Below, piece after piece: positions 1 through 9,700 of a stretch of 64,000 nt of DNA. The stretch spans positions 1-64,000 of the forward strand of contig NZ_VTZU01000040.1 of assembly GCF_008370685.1 (NCBI RefSeq), given 5' to 3'. Source of the stretch: Aquimarina sp. RZ0. Its GTDB lineage: Bacteria > Bacteroidota > Bacteroidia > Flavobacteriales > Flavobacteriaceae. Position 1 is the stretch's first letter; each line of letters starts with the position of its first letter. Position numbers and translations under genes: made by a program. The notes under the pieces were generated by a model. The model saw nothing but the letters and a program-made list of their open reading frames with translations, did not search any database and had not been told where the DNA came from.

Positions 1-93
1 TGCAAATGCGCCATCTTTGCCAAATAAACTCTTGCCGCTCATAAATTGTTCAAGAGCTTTCTTCTCTAGTTCTTGTTGTTCTGTATTTGTCAT
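1..93 (-). CDS. IS256-family transposase, N-terminal fragment (runs off window)
   Basis: The minus strand from 93 reads MTNTEQQELEKKALEQF followed by MSGKSLFGKDGAFA before the window edge. This Gln/Glu-rich helix plus the (F/L)xSGKSLxGKDGAF motif is the usual start of IS256-family transposases in Bacteroidota. Such enzymes have a DDE catalytic core further downstream and cut and paste their element. Only 31 codons are visible, so intactness cannot be judged. Confidence 0.8.
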   Translation of the reverse strand, partial: MTNTEQQELEKKALEQFMSGKSLFGKDGAFA

Positions 94-172
94 CTTATCT
101 GAATAATGTGTAAATTAAAAATTTAGTGTTCAGACAAGGTTATATTTACACTCTCATACAATCTAGTCACAG
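1..172 (-). mobile_element. End of an IS256-family insertion sequence
   Basis: The transposase start at 93 is followed outward by about 80 bases with no gene. On the minus strand a GTGTAAATA motif occurs at 144-152, comparable to the GTGTAAA found in IS256-type terminal repeats. The outer boundary (about 165-172) is a guess, because the other end and any target duplication lie outside the window. Confidence 0.45.
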
Positions 173-350
173 TGTTTAGACTTTAAAAGAACATCAACTT
201 TACTGCGATATTTATACTTAAATTGGTATTAAAAGATGATTCTTTTAAGTTTTAGTTTTTATACATATACTGTTAGTTTTTTTATGAGATTAACTGTGAT
301 GTCTTTCTAAAAATGGTATCTCGTCAATGTAGTTTTATAAAACAGACTTG

Positions 351-872
351 TTATCTGCCACTATTAATATTTTTTTCTGCTTTGAATTGAGTTTCAAGAT
401 ATAGTTCTTTCCAGACCCCATCACGATAATTCCCCACTTTAAAGTTATAAGTATAGTCATCAACATATTCCCACATATCCGTAACAAGTGATTCACCATA
501 TTGATATTGATAAAACATGTTTTTATCATTAATTATTACTTCTCCTTGAGTAAGTCCGCCAAAAACATCAAACTCCCAGAATTTAATTGTTTTTGTTTTA
601 CTATCGAATTTTCTGATTCCGTGATTACGCCAGCCATATTTACTTTGTTTTTTATCTATGAATCCTTTAGATTTTGCAATGATTATTGTGTTATTTAGAT
701 CAAACGTGAAGATTGTTTCTTGTTTGAACTTACTCCCATCACTCCATTTCCCTTCTGCTTTCCACTCTTTTCCTACCAGGTTTTTGAATATTGAAAGATT
801 TGATTCTTGTCCTAATATTACCTGAGTTATAAAAAGAAGCAACGTTATTATTTTTATAGTTCGAGCATTCAT
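351..872 (-). CDS. Secreted protein of unknown function (lipocalin/DUF1579-like size and pattern)
   Basis: 173 aa with a Sec signal peptide (MNARTIKIITLLLFITQVILG, cut before QES). The mature part is rich in short alternating hydrophobic/charged strands and Trp/Tyr (GKEWKAEGKW, WEFDVFGGLTQGEV, MWEYVDDYTYNF). This suggests a small beta-barrel like the DUF1579/lipocalin-like secreted proteins of flavobacteria; no catalytic motif is visible. It stands alone on the minus strand between the insertion sequence and a divergent T9SS cargo gene. The family assignment is inference from pattern only. Confidence 0.6.
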   Translation of the reverse strand: MNARTIKIITLLLFITQVILGQESNLSIFKNLVGKEWKAEGKWSDGSKFKQETIFTFDLNNTIIIAKSKGFIDKKQSKYGWRNHGIRKFDSKTKTIKFWEFDVFGGLTQGEVIINDKNMFYQYQYGESLVTDMWEYVDDYTYNFKVGNYRDGVWKELYLETQFKAEKNINSGR

Positions 873-1177
873 GAGATAGTTATTTGATGAAACATGTACT
901 AAGATACTGGCAAATTATTTTTAACGATCTATTTATTCTTTTTTTATATTTCTATTAAATGAGTTCAATGACTATGCTTTTTAGAATTGGTATGATCAGC
1001 TTATCTCTTAATTACTTCCATTCACCGATGTTTATTAGTTCTAATCTTCGTTAAAACCATTTAACGCATTAAAATATTCATTTATCTATATATGCTTCCT
1101 GCTTATCTAATATTACCAAATATAAGGTCTTTCCTCATATATCTTTACGGTAAATAAATGCCAAAAACATAATAAGG
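873..1177. other. Intergenic, divergent promoters expected, no motif assigned
   Basis: 305 bases of AT-rich DNA between the divergent genes at 872 and 1178. TATCTTTA at about 1138-1145 is one base from the TAnnTTTG consensus, but no paired upstream TTG is convincing. No repeat or RNA structure was recognised. Confidence 0.4.
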
Positions 1178-2335
1178 ATGTCAACAGTAAGAAATATAAC
1201 AACTACTTTAATTACAATAATAATGACTGGGGTAGTATGTTCACAAGAAGCTTTTCATAATTTCGGAGATGTTCAAATTCATGGTAAGGGACAAATTGGT
1301 TTTCATATAGATGTTACGAATGATGGAGATTTTGATAATAACCTGGGAAAAGTTGGTTTTTATAATGACGGTAGTCTTTTGGTATCCGGGACTAAATCAC
1401 CAGTATTTTATGACATAGAGATTGATGTTATAGAAGATATGTTCTTAGAAGTAGGTGTTGGAGTTGTAAACTTTCAGGAATTTATTAATGGCAAAGTATT
1501 TACGCCAAGAGATCAAAAAGATATTTCCTTAATGTATATAGGTGATACTCCCTATTTAGGAGAGAGTAATGACCGATATATTGATGGATATGCATCAATG
1601 ACCGGGGAATTAGATTTTTCTTTTCCTGTAGGAGATGATTTTAGAATAAGACCTATCAAAATTGAAAGTGCAGCAGTTAGTACATCCAGAGCTGCTTACT
1701 TTTTTGAAAATCCAAATACGCCTAATTTTTTTGTAGAAAGTTTTGATACGAATGCTTTTGATGATTTCTTATTTGGAGTTAGTGTTTTTGAATTTTGGGA
1801 TTTGGATGGTACTCAAGAAACAAGAGTTTCTCTGACCTGGGATTCGAATAGTAATATACCTACTTTGGTTAATAATCTAGAAGATTTAAGAGTTGTAGGG
1901 TGGCATAAAGAATTAAAAAAATGGGTAAATTTAGGAAACACTAATTTTACTGGAAATACGGATCAGGGAGAGATTACTTCTGATGTGATTATCCCGGATG
2001 AGTATGAGGTATTGACTTTTGGATCTTCTACCAGATTGTTAGATGGTGATTTAGAGATTTTTACTGCGGTATCTCCTAATGGAGATGGTTTTAATGATAC
2101 TTTTACAATTCAAGGGCTAGCAAAATTTCCAGAAAATGAACTAATGATTTATAACAGATGGGGAGTATTGGTTTTTCAGAAACAGGCGTACCATGAGAAT
2201 CAAAATTTCGCAGGTATTTCTGAAGGTAGAGCGACTATTTCTCAAAAGACAGAGTTGCCAGAAGGTACATACTATTATGTTTTAAAAATCGAAGGAGCAA
2301 AAGATAAAGCTGGATACTTATATATAAATAGATAA
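1178..2335 (+). CDS. Secreted protein with type B (CHU_C/gliding-associated) T9SS sorting domain
   Basis: 385 aa. An N-terminal signal peptide ends near VVCSQ. The body (about 25-290) is beta-rich and of unknown function, resembling the large adhesin-like cargo of flavobacteria. The C-terminal 85 residues are a classic type B sorting domain: AVSPNGDGFNDTFTIQGL, then IYNRWGVLVF, and LPEGTYYYVLKI near the end. The protein is therefore exported by Sec and then moved across the outer membrane by the type IX system. It is monocistronic, with a hairpin terminator starting at its own stop codon. What it binds cannot be read from the sequence. Confidence 0.85.
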   Translation: MSTVRNITTTLITIIMTGVVCSQEAFHNFGDVQIHGKGQIGFHIDVTNDGDFDNNLGKVGFYNDGSLLVSGTKSPVFYDIEIDVIEDMFLEVGVGVVNFQEFINGKVFTPRDQKDISLMYIGDTPYLGESNDRYIDGYASMTGELDFSFPVGDDFRIRPIKIESAAVSTSRAAYFFENPNTPNFFVESFDTNAFDDFLFGVSVFEFWDLDGTQETRVSLTWDSNSNIPTLVNNLEDLRVVGWHKELKKWVNLGNTNFTGNTDQGEITSDVIIPDEYEVLTFGSSTRLLDGDLEIFTAVSPNGDGFNDTFTIQGLAKFPENELMIYNRWGVLVFQKQAYHENQNFAGISEGRATISQKTELPEGTYYYVLKIEGAKDKAGYLYINR

Positions 2336-2366
2336 AGAAATAGCACTAAAAATAGTGTTTCTTTAT
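2333..2366 (+). terminator. Hairpin terminator of the T9SS cargo gene
   Basis: TAAAGAAA at the stop codon pairs with TTTCTTTA, and CACTA pairs with TAGTG inside it, closing on an AAAA loop with a small 3-base bulge. The 3' arm supplies the U-rich tail. Confidence 0.6.
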
Positions 2367-2392
2367 TAATTTGAGATGATTTTGCACGATCA

Positions 2393-2476
2393 TCGAGATT
2401 TAAATACTCAGAGGCTTGTCTCGAAATCGATTTTTTTTTTCAATAAATGCCTGATGGACTTGCTCCGAGATAGTTT
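2393..2476 (-). repeat. Dispersed structured repeat, copy A (3' of amidohydrolase gene)
   Basis: Similar in order and sequence to 22067-22155: GAxATTTAAAT, then CTC..AG, GGCTTG/GCTTG, a stem arm, AAATCG, a T-run, CAATAAA, GCCT, and the complementary stem arm followed by TAGTT. The stem here is TCTCG (2419-2423) with CGAGA (2466-2470). In the other copy it is CCTCG with CGAGG, a compensatory change. It abuts the stop codon of the minus-strand gene at 2475, so it could work as a 3'-end hairpin for that transcript. Confidence 0.6.
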
Positions 2477-3749
2477 ACTGCTTAAACACTTTTCCATCTT
2501 TCATAACGAACACTACATTTTCCATAGTAGAAATATCTTTAGTAGGATCTTCGTTTACAGCTACAATGTCTGCAAAAAAGTCTGGAGCAATTTGTCCTAG
2601 CTGAGTTCTCATATTGAGTATTTTGGCATTTACAATCGTGGCACATTGTATCGTGGTCATTGCCGGCATGCCTGCTTCTACCATATATGCAAATTCTTTT
2701 GCATTTTGTCCGTGCTTAAATACTCCTGCATCTGTGCCAAAAGCAATACGTACTCCACGCTTAAAGGCTTTGCTAAAAGTATTTTGTATCTGAGGACCAA
2801 TTTCTAGTGCTTTGGGAACTATAATCGCTGGATAATACCCATCGATTGCCGCTTTTTCTGTAACTTCTTTTCCGGCAGTAATAGTTGGAACAAGATATGC
2901 CTTATACTTTTTCATAAGATCCATGGTCTTGGTACTCATAAGAGTTCCGTGCTCTATTGTTTTTACACCTCCCAAAATTGCACGCTGCATTCCTTCATCA
3001 CCATGGGCGTGTGCGGCTACATGAAACCCATAATCTTTAGCAGTTTTTGTAATTTCTTTGATCTCCTCTACTGTAAACTGAGGATTAGAACTACTTTTGG
3101 CAACGCTTAATACGCCTCCTGTAGCTGTAATTTTGATCAAATCTGCTCCATTTTTATAACGTTGACGAACAGCTTTTTTAGCATCTTCAATACTATTTAC
3201 AACACCATCTTTTGGCCCCGGATCACCAATTTCAGATCTTTTATTACCATTAGTAGGATCAGCATGCCCTCCTGTAGTAGCCAGTGATTTACCTGCAGTA
3301 AAAATACGTGGACCGTCAATCCTCCCTTTATTAATAGCCTTTTTTAAGGATATATTTACACCACTGCCGCCAAGATCTCTGACGGTAGTAAACCCTGCCA
3401 GGAGTGTTGCCTCTGCAAATCCTACAGAATTGTAAGCTACATCAGCTTCGCTTGCAGTATATTTCTCTAAATAAGCATTTGGGTTCGTCTCCTGTTCCAA
3501 ATGAACATGCATATCTATTAATCCTGGCATCACCGTTTTGTTTTTAAGATTAATGGTAATGTCATCGGGATTTCCATCCAGATAACCGCTCTCGACTTTT
3601 ATAATTTTGTTGCCAGAGACTACCACAGTTTTTTCGGTTAGTATCGTTCCTGTTTTAGTATCTATTAATTTTCCACAATGTAGATATGTGTTTTGCGATA
3701 GAATAGTCGTACTAATTAATGCAAAAATTAGCGTGTAAAAAAATTTCAT
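2475..3749 (-). CDS. Secreted metal-dependent amidohydrolase (imidazolonepropionase/prolidase-like)
   Basis: 424 aa from the ATG at 3749, chosen because it starts a clear signal peptide (MKFFYTLIFALISTTILSQ); the open frame extends upstream to 3872 without one. It has the amidohydrolase superfamily metal site: DMHVHLE (His81, His83), a probable carboxylated lysine in DLIKITATGG, HAHGDEG, TIEHGTLM and GTDAGVFKHG. These order as in the Xaa-Pro dipeptidase/imidazolonepropionase-like clade, which hydrolyses C-N bonds in small cyclic or dipeptide substrates with one or two metals. Exported, so periplasmic. The exact substrate is unknown. Confidence 0.85.
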   Translation of the reverse strand: MKFFYTLIFALISTTILSQNTYLHCGKLIDTKTGTILTEKTVVVSGNKIIKVESGYLDGNPDDITINLKNKTVMPGLIDMHVHLEQETNPNAYLEKYTASEADVAYNSVGFAEATLLAGFTTVRDLGGSGVNISLKKAINKGRIDGPRIFTAGKSLATTGGHADPTNGNKRSEIGDPGPKDGVVNSIEDAKKAVRQRYKNGADLIKITATGGVLSVAKSSSNPQFTVEEIKEITKTAKDYGFHVAAHAHGDEGMQRAILGGVKTIEHGTLMSTKTMDLMKKYKAYLVPTITAGKEVTEKAAIDGYYPAIIVPKALEIGPQIQNTFSKAFKRGVRIAFGTDAGVFKHGQNAKEFAYMVEAGMPAMTTIQCATIVNAKILNMRTQLGQIAPDFFADIVAVNEDPTKDISTMENVVFVMKDGKVFKQ

Positions 3750-3891
3750 AAGCCCTTGAATTATATAAAGTTGTTGCGTGACTAAGTTAGTAATATAATT
3801 CAAAATGAAATAATTTAAAAATCGATCATTGTTTTTTTGAGTATACATACTGATTTTAGAATCATTACTCAAGAGGAGCTGTATTGATAAA

Positions 3892-6797
3892 TTACTTTAA
3901 TAATTCATTCAGGTCATTTTCTATTTTAATATAATCAGGAATGGCATCTTTCGAGATTATTTCATCAGACAAATGTTTTTTTCGTTTTTGTAACTGTACT
4001 ATTTTTTCTTCAATTGTATTTTTAGTGATAAAACGAGAAACCATAACATTATTAGTCTGACCGATACGATGTGATCGCGCAATTGCTTGTTTTTCTATAA
4101 AAGGGTTCCACCAGGGATCTAATAAAACTACATAAGATGCCTTGGTAAGATTAAGACCAACCCCACCTGCTTTTAGAGAGATAAAAAATAAGGGAATAGC
4201 ATCATTTTCCTGAAATTCATTTACGATAGCTTCTCGATCAGAGCTCTGAACTTTACCTGTTAAGGTAAGGAAAGAAATGTTATTACTGGTACACCATTCC
4301 TGATAGATGCCCAGATGAGATACAAAAGAGCTAAATATGAGTACTTTTTTATGAGATCGTACCAGTGTATTTAGATAGGAGGTGACATCCTGAAATTTAC
4401 CAGATGGATCTTCTGAAGCTATGTTTAGTAATTTGGGATGATTGGCTAACTGACGTAATTTTGTCAATGTGTTCATAATATGAATCTTATTTGTAGAAAC
4501 CGGATCGATACCTAGCAATAGATTTCTGGCGGCTGATTTTTGGGATTCATATTCTTTTTCTTGTGCAGCTAACATTTCAGTATAAATAATTTGTTCTGAT
4601 AACTCAGGTAAATCTTTTGCTACTTGTTCTTTGGTTCTTCTCAGGATGAATGGTTCGATTAATGTTTTTAACTCAGAGATTCGCTCTAAATTCTGATGTT
4701 TTTCTATAGGGATTTTAAAATGATCTTTAAAAAATGAAAAACTACCTAACATCCCCGGATTAATAAATTCCATCTGTGACCATAGGTCTGCCAAGGAATT
4801 TTCTATAGGTGTACCACTTAGTGAAATTTTATGAATTGCGGAGATACTATTGATTGCTTGAAATATTTTTGATTCCTTATTTTTGATTTGCTGACTTTCA
4901 TCAGTTATTAGGTATGAAAACGTGGTCTTCTTTAGAATATTTATATCTCTGGATACCGTAGCATAGGTGGTAAGAATGATATCATAAGTTTCGATATATG
5001 GTGCTGTTTTTTTACGATCAGCCCCGGTGTATTTTACAATATTTAGATGAGGCGCAAATTTTATGATTTCCTGCGCCCAGTTAAATACCAATGATGATGG
5101 TAAAACGATGAGCGCTTTTAAGTACGTTTTTATTTCCAGCGGGTCGCTAAACAGGTCCAGTCGTACTTTTTTTACTTCACCTTCTTCTGGAGAGAGCTGT
5201 TCTTTTGCAAAATCTAATACAGCAATTGTCTGTAATGTCTTCCCTAATCCCATATCATCTGCAAGACAAGCACCGAGTTGGTTTTGGTAGTGTTTTATAA
5301 GCCATTTTACACCTGCTTCCTGGTAGGGTCTTAACGAAGCTTTTAATCTAGTTGATTGTCGATACTCCAGGCTCGTATTTTCATGTATTACAAGTTCTTC
5401 TGGAGGAACGATATCCTGGAGTATAGTATAATTACTTTTGGGGACTTGTATACTGTTGTTTTCTACTTTTCCAAAATCTGCAAGTTTTTTATAGCGACTC
5501 ATCCAGGTTATCGGAATGATAAAAACGTGTGTATCATCAATCCGATAGAAACGGTTATTGCTTTTTATGTTTTTTATAAATCTGGAGAAAGGAATTTCTA
5601 ACGATCCTATAGTTACTATTCCCTTGATGTCAAACCAGTCGTTTTTTTTTTGTTTTGAATTTTAATCTGATGTGAATCTAGATTTATAGTTCTATCTTCT
5701 AATGAAGGAAGCATTATCTTAAAACCTTCACCTTCCAGTTGTTTATAGTTTTGTTGCACCCAATTAAAAATAGCCAGAGGATCTTCTGATGTTTCAATTT
5801 CTAAGAAGAGATTGTTATTTACTGCTAATCCTTTGGATTCCAGAAGAGAAATTATTTCTTTTTCTGCATCGTGATCTCTTTTGGTTTGTGTAATTTGGAT
5901 TTCTTCCTGAGCCCCAAAATTTACATTAGAAGAAGTGTTTTTGGCACTGTTAAAATCAAAAGAAGCTTGCTCATAGTGAAACACAACTTTTGCTACATAA
6001 TTTTCTTTTATAAAATCCTGAATGATTTCAATCTCATAAGAAACGATGTTTTTGTAAATACGTATTTCAAAACCATTAGCTACAACATCTACATTTTTAA
6101 TAACAGGGATAATGACTTTATCCAGATATGTCTTTATGTGTTTTTTGGCGATGGTAATTTTTTCTTTACTAAAAAAAGGCTTTAATTTATTAGCATTCAG
6201 GTTTTCTATATGATGAACATGCGTACCTATTGTAATACAAGAAGGTTCGTTCAATAATATTTGGATATCGTGATTTTGTGGGATAATGACCTTTTCATTA
6301 TCTTTTAAAGAAAATGAATAATCAATTCCTTCTTCTGTTTTTGTAAACTCTAATATGGGGGTTAGTGTGTTGTTGTTTGTAGAAAGCCTGTGATCTTCAA
6401 ACGGATCTTTTCTTTGAGCATTATAGCTAATTGCATATTGATTAGTAATCACTAATTCATAAAAAACGGATAAGTTTTTATGAATATGGCTACTCACAAC
6501 TTCTTTCATTTGAGGATCTTTGATAATATCGGCAAGCCCAAAGTTTTTTCTTTTTTTTGCCGGTCTGAAACGTTGTTCTAGCATAACCGGTTTTAGGATA
6601 GCGCATATATCTAAGAGTTGTTCATGAGATGTCTCTAAGTAGGGTATCCCAAAACTTTTTAGCGTGTCTGGGGTTGCTTGTTTTTCTACATACCCTAATT
6701 GGTTATTTGTTATAGGGACAATATAGGCTTCTGGTAGCGGAGGAATTCCAGGTAAATTATGATCGACTAGATTATAACAGATACAAAGTGAATCCAT
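3892..6797 (-). pseudogene. SNF2-family ATP-dependent helicase, frame broken at an A10 tract
   Basis: Two open frames, 6797-5616 (393 aa, N-terminal part) and 5502-3892 (536 aa from its first ATG), are one helicase in different frames. The second frame stays open and protein-like up to the tract: NDWFDIKGIVTIGSLEIPF. It joins the first frame at a run of ten A on the coding strand (T run at 5642-5651). One added or two removed A would give about 967-968 aa. SNF2 motifs: DDMGLGKTL (Walker A), DESQQIKN (DEAQ-type box), SGTPIENSLADLW, and QAIARSHRIGQ (motif VI). These proteins remodel protein-DNA or RNA polymerase complexes. Either a sequencing or true indel, or slippage during transcription or translation, could explain the break. 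Confidence 0.8.
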
Positions 6798-6908
6798 TGA
6801 AAATGTGTATTGATTGGTTATAGTTAATTAAACTAAAGGGGTAAATATTTTTTTTAAACTTAAAAATAAGATTACCAACCCTAGTTTTAAGTGAATAAGC
6901 ATATCGTA

Positions 6909-8078
6909 TTATTGAATCACAAAATCAATAACAGTTTTTGTGATAAAATCAATTTGTTCAGTGTCTAATTCTGTATGCATTGGTAAAGAAATTACTTCTT
7001 TTATCAATTGATTTGTAATAGGGAAATCAGCTTCATCATATCGAGCATCCATATAGGCTTTTTGTTTATGCAAAGGAATTGGATAATATACACCACAAGG
7101 AATTCCCTGGGCATTAAGATGCTTTACCAAAGCATCACGATTAGTATTTACTACGCGCAATGTATATTGATGAAATACATGACAATTACAAGTGTCACAA
7201 ATTATGGTTTCATTAGTTTCACAATTATTGCCTTTTACTTTTGGTATAATAATACGATCAACACCTTTAAAAGCTTCATTATATTTTCTGGCAGCTTCTC
7301 TTCTGGCATTATTATACTGATCCAGATGTGGTAGTTTTGCTCTAAGAACTGCAGCTTGTATAGAATCTAATCTAGAATTTACACCTACTACATCATGGTG
7401 GTATCGCTTATACATTCCGTGGTTAACAATACCTCTTATCGTATGCGCCAGATCATCATCATTAGTAAAAATAGCTCCACCATCTCCATAACAACCTAAA
7501 TTTTTGGAAGGGAAAAAAGAAGTAGATGATACATGACCAATAGTTCCGGTTTTAGCTCCTTTTCCGTCCGCAAATTTATAACTGGCACCAATACCTTGTG
7601 CATTATCTTCTATAACATATAAGCCATGCTCATTGGCAATTTCCATGATAGCAGCCATATTGGCCGCCTGACCAAACAAATGAACAGGAACAATAGCTTT
7701 TGTATTAGGGGTAATTGCTTTGCGAATAGCATCAGGATTAATATTAAAAGAATCGAGTTCTACATCTACCAATACAGGTGTTAGTTTTAATAATGCAATT
7801 ACTTCTACAGTAGCAGCAAATGTAAAGTCTGCAGTAATTACTTCATCACCCGGTTTTAGTCCAAGTCCCATCATGGCAATCTGCAATGCATCCGTACCAT
7901 TGGCACAGGGGATTACATGTTTTATATCTAAGTATTCTTCTAATTCTTTCTGTAAGCTGTGTACTTCTGGACCATTAATAAAAGCGGTAGCGTTTATAAC
8001 TTCTGAGATAGAGGTGTCTATACGTTCTTTTATATGCTCATATTGACCTTTTAAGTCAACCATTTGAATCTTCCTCAT
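6909..8078 (-). CDS. DegT/DnrJ/EryC1/StrS family sugar aminotransferase
   Basis: 389 aa, full family length. PLP-dependent fold type I: ANGTDALQIAM binds phosphate, EDNAQGIGASY carries the Asp, and SFFPSKNLGCYGDGG has the Schiff-base lysine (Lys192). C-terminal HQYTLRV and YYPIPLHKQKAYM match the nucleotide-sugar binding part. The family transaminates UDP- or dTDP-ketosugars to make amino sugars for LPS, capsule or glycoprotein glycans; the close pattern is WbpE/WlbC-like. An unusual Cys cluster (Cys286, 294, 297, 299) sits in a loop before the HQY motif. Divergent from the Kdo transferase gene, which fits an envelope-sugar role. Confidence 0.85.
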   Translation of the reverse strand: MRKIQMVDLKGQYEHIKERIDTSISEVINATAFINGPEVHSLQKELEEYLDIKHVIPCANGTDALQIAMMGLGLKPGDEVITADFTFAATVEVIALLKLTPVLVDVELDSFNINPDAIRKAITPNTKAIVPVHLFGQAANMAAIMEIANEHGLYVIEDNAQGIGASYKFADGKGAKTGTIGHVSSTSFFPSKNLGCYGDGGAIFTNDDDLAHTIRGIVNHGMYKRYHHDVVGVNSRLDSIQAAVLRAKLPHLDQYNNARREAARKYNEAFKGVDRIIIPKVKGNNCETNETIICDTCNCHVFHQYTLRVVNTNRDALVKHLNAQGIPCGVYYPIPLHKQKAYMDARYDEADFPITNQLIKEVISLPMHTELDTEQIDFITKTVIDFVIQ

Positions 8079-8403
8079 TAAACATGTTTTGTGACTCGAC
8101 GAAAGTACAAAATTATGATACGATTGGCAATGTGATCATCACTTTTGATGTGTTTTTATTGCATTTCTTTAAATTAGAGACACTGCTAAGCTTATTGTAT
8201 CCTAAATTTGACAGTTATAAAATTATTATTTTTACCTTAATAAATTGAAGATTACAAAAGCTTATTGTCCCTTCAGGAATGTGTTTACAGGATTCGTAGT
8301 ATAAAAGATAAAAAATATTTCTGAATATTTTATGAACTGCTTTTTTTGAAATAGGGAAATAGCATAAAGAACTGTATTTTAGCTGCACATAAAATGATTA
8401 CTT
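8079..8403. other. Divergent intergenic region between aminotransferase and Kdo transferase
   Basis: 325 bases. It holds a TAnnTTTG-type element for the minus-strand gene (listed separately). No convincing promoter, hairpin or repeat was found for the plus-strand gene. Confidence 0.4.
8108..8115 (-). promoter_or_regulatory. Putative -7 promoter element of the aminotransferase gene
   Basis: The minus strand reads TAATTTTG, an exact match to the Bacteroidota -7 consensus TAnnTTTG, about 30 bases upstream of the ATG at 8078. A TTG at the expected upstream distance is lacking, so support is moderate. Confidence 0.35.
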
Positions 8404-9657
8404 TTGGGTCTCTTATATACTATCTTAATTACTCTCTTCAATAGATTGCTTCCTGTTATTGGACGATTAAGTCCAAAACTTGCATTATTTGTTAATGGAA
8501 GAAAAAATGTCTTTGATATACTTGCGAGCAATATACATTCTGAAGATCAGGTTCTTTGGTTTCATTGTGCTTCTTTGGGAGAGTATGAGCAAGGTGTTCC
8601 TCTAATGGAGGTGCTTAAGGAGAAATATCCGAGTTATAAATTATTGGTTACATTTTTTTCTCCTTCTGGTTATGAGGTAAAGAAACATAGCCAATTAGCA
8701 GATCTTATTGTCTATCTACCATTAGATACTAAATTAAATGCACGAAGATTTATAAAGTTAGTTGATCCTGAACTTGCCGTTTTTATAAAATATGAATTTT
8801 GGCCAAATTACCTCAGAGAATTACAAAGAAAAAATATCCCTATTACTATTGTGTCGGCTGTTTTTAGAGAAAATCAGTCTTTTTTTAGATGGTATGGAGG
8901 TTTTATGAAGAATGCATTAAAAACGATTGATCATTTTTTTGTTCAGGATTCGATTTCTGAAGAGTTATTGAATCAAGCCGGTTTTGATAATGTAACAATT
9001 AGTGGTGATACTCGATTTGATCGGGTGTCTCGACAAATAGAGATGGACAATCGGGTAGATTTTATTTCAGAATTTATAAATCATAGACGTTGTATTGTGG
9101 TTGGAAGTTCCTGGGCAGAGGATGAGGATGTTTTTATAGATTTTATAAATAATGCATCAGAAGAAGTGTGTTTTATCATTGCGCCCCATGAGATTAAAGA
9201 TGCTGGTATCAATGTGCTAAAGCAAAAATTAAAACAAAAAACCATTTTATTTTCAGAAAAGAAAGGGGGAAACATAACAGATTACCAGGTGTTTGTTATG
9301 AATACTATTGGGTATTTGTCACGAATATATAGTTATGCCGATATTGCTTATGTAGGGGGGGCTATGGGAACTTCTGGCTTGCATAATATCCTGGAACCGG
9401 CAACTTTTGGAATTCCTATTGTCATAGGTCAGCATTTTGAGAAATTTAGAGAAGCTCAACAATTGCAAAAACTTGCTGGATTATTTTCTGTTTCTACTGC
9501 TGCAGAATTTACTGTAATTATGAATAGATTATTAGAGGATAAAAAATTCAGAGAGCAAACAGGCATGATATCTGGACATTTTATTAATAGCAATACCGGA
9601 GCAACAAATACTATTATTAAGTATTTCGTAGCAATATTAGATAGTAAAAAAGAATAG
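8404..9657 (+). CDS. waaA: 3-deoxy-D-manno-octulosonic acid (Kdo) transferase
   Basis: 417 aa. It transfers Kdo from CMP-Kdo to lipid IVA, on the inner face of the inner membrane, to start the LPS core. An N-terminal hydrophobic anchor is followed by the GT30 signature region: WFHCASLGEYEQG, TFFSPSGYE, YLPLDT, KYEFWPNYL, GDTRFDRV, GSSWAEDED, IAPHEI, and YVGGAMGTSGLHNILEPATFGIPIVIG. The only in-frame start in the right place is TTG at 8404: an in-frame stop lies at 8395 and the nearby ATG (8394) is out of frame. Homologues begin with a comparable xLYTI sequence, so TTG is plausible. Confidence 0.9.
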   Translation: MGLLYTILITLFNRLLPVIGRLSPKLALFVNGRKNVFDILASNIHSEDQVLWFHCASLGEYEQGVPLMEVLKEKYPSYKLLVTFFSPSGYEVKKHSQLADLIVYLPLDTKLNARRFIKLVDPELAVFIKYEFWPNYLRELQRKNIPITIVSAVFRENQSFFRWYGGFMKNALKTIDHFFVQDSISEELLNQAGFDNVTISGDTRFDRVSRQIEMDNRVDFISEFINHRRCIVVGSSWAEDEDVFIDFINNASEEVCFIIAPHEIKDAGINVLKQKLKQKTILFSEKKGGNITDYQVFVMNTIGYLSRIYSYADIAYVGGAMGTSGLHNILEPATFGIPIVIGQHFEKFREAQQLQKLAGLFSVSTAAEFTVIMNRLLEDKKFREQTGMISGHFINSNTGATNTIIKYFVAILDSKKE

Positions 9658-9700
9658 TATTTTCTCAATACTTATCTTATAATTCAACTGATGAATGGTA

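Noticed and set aside
9656..9672. AGTATT/AATACT hairpin between convergent genes
   Set aside because: Six AT pairs only and no T run; too weak to call.
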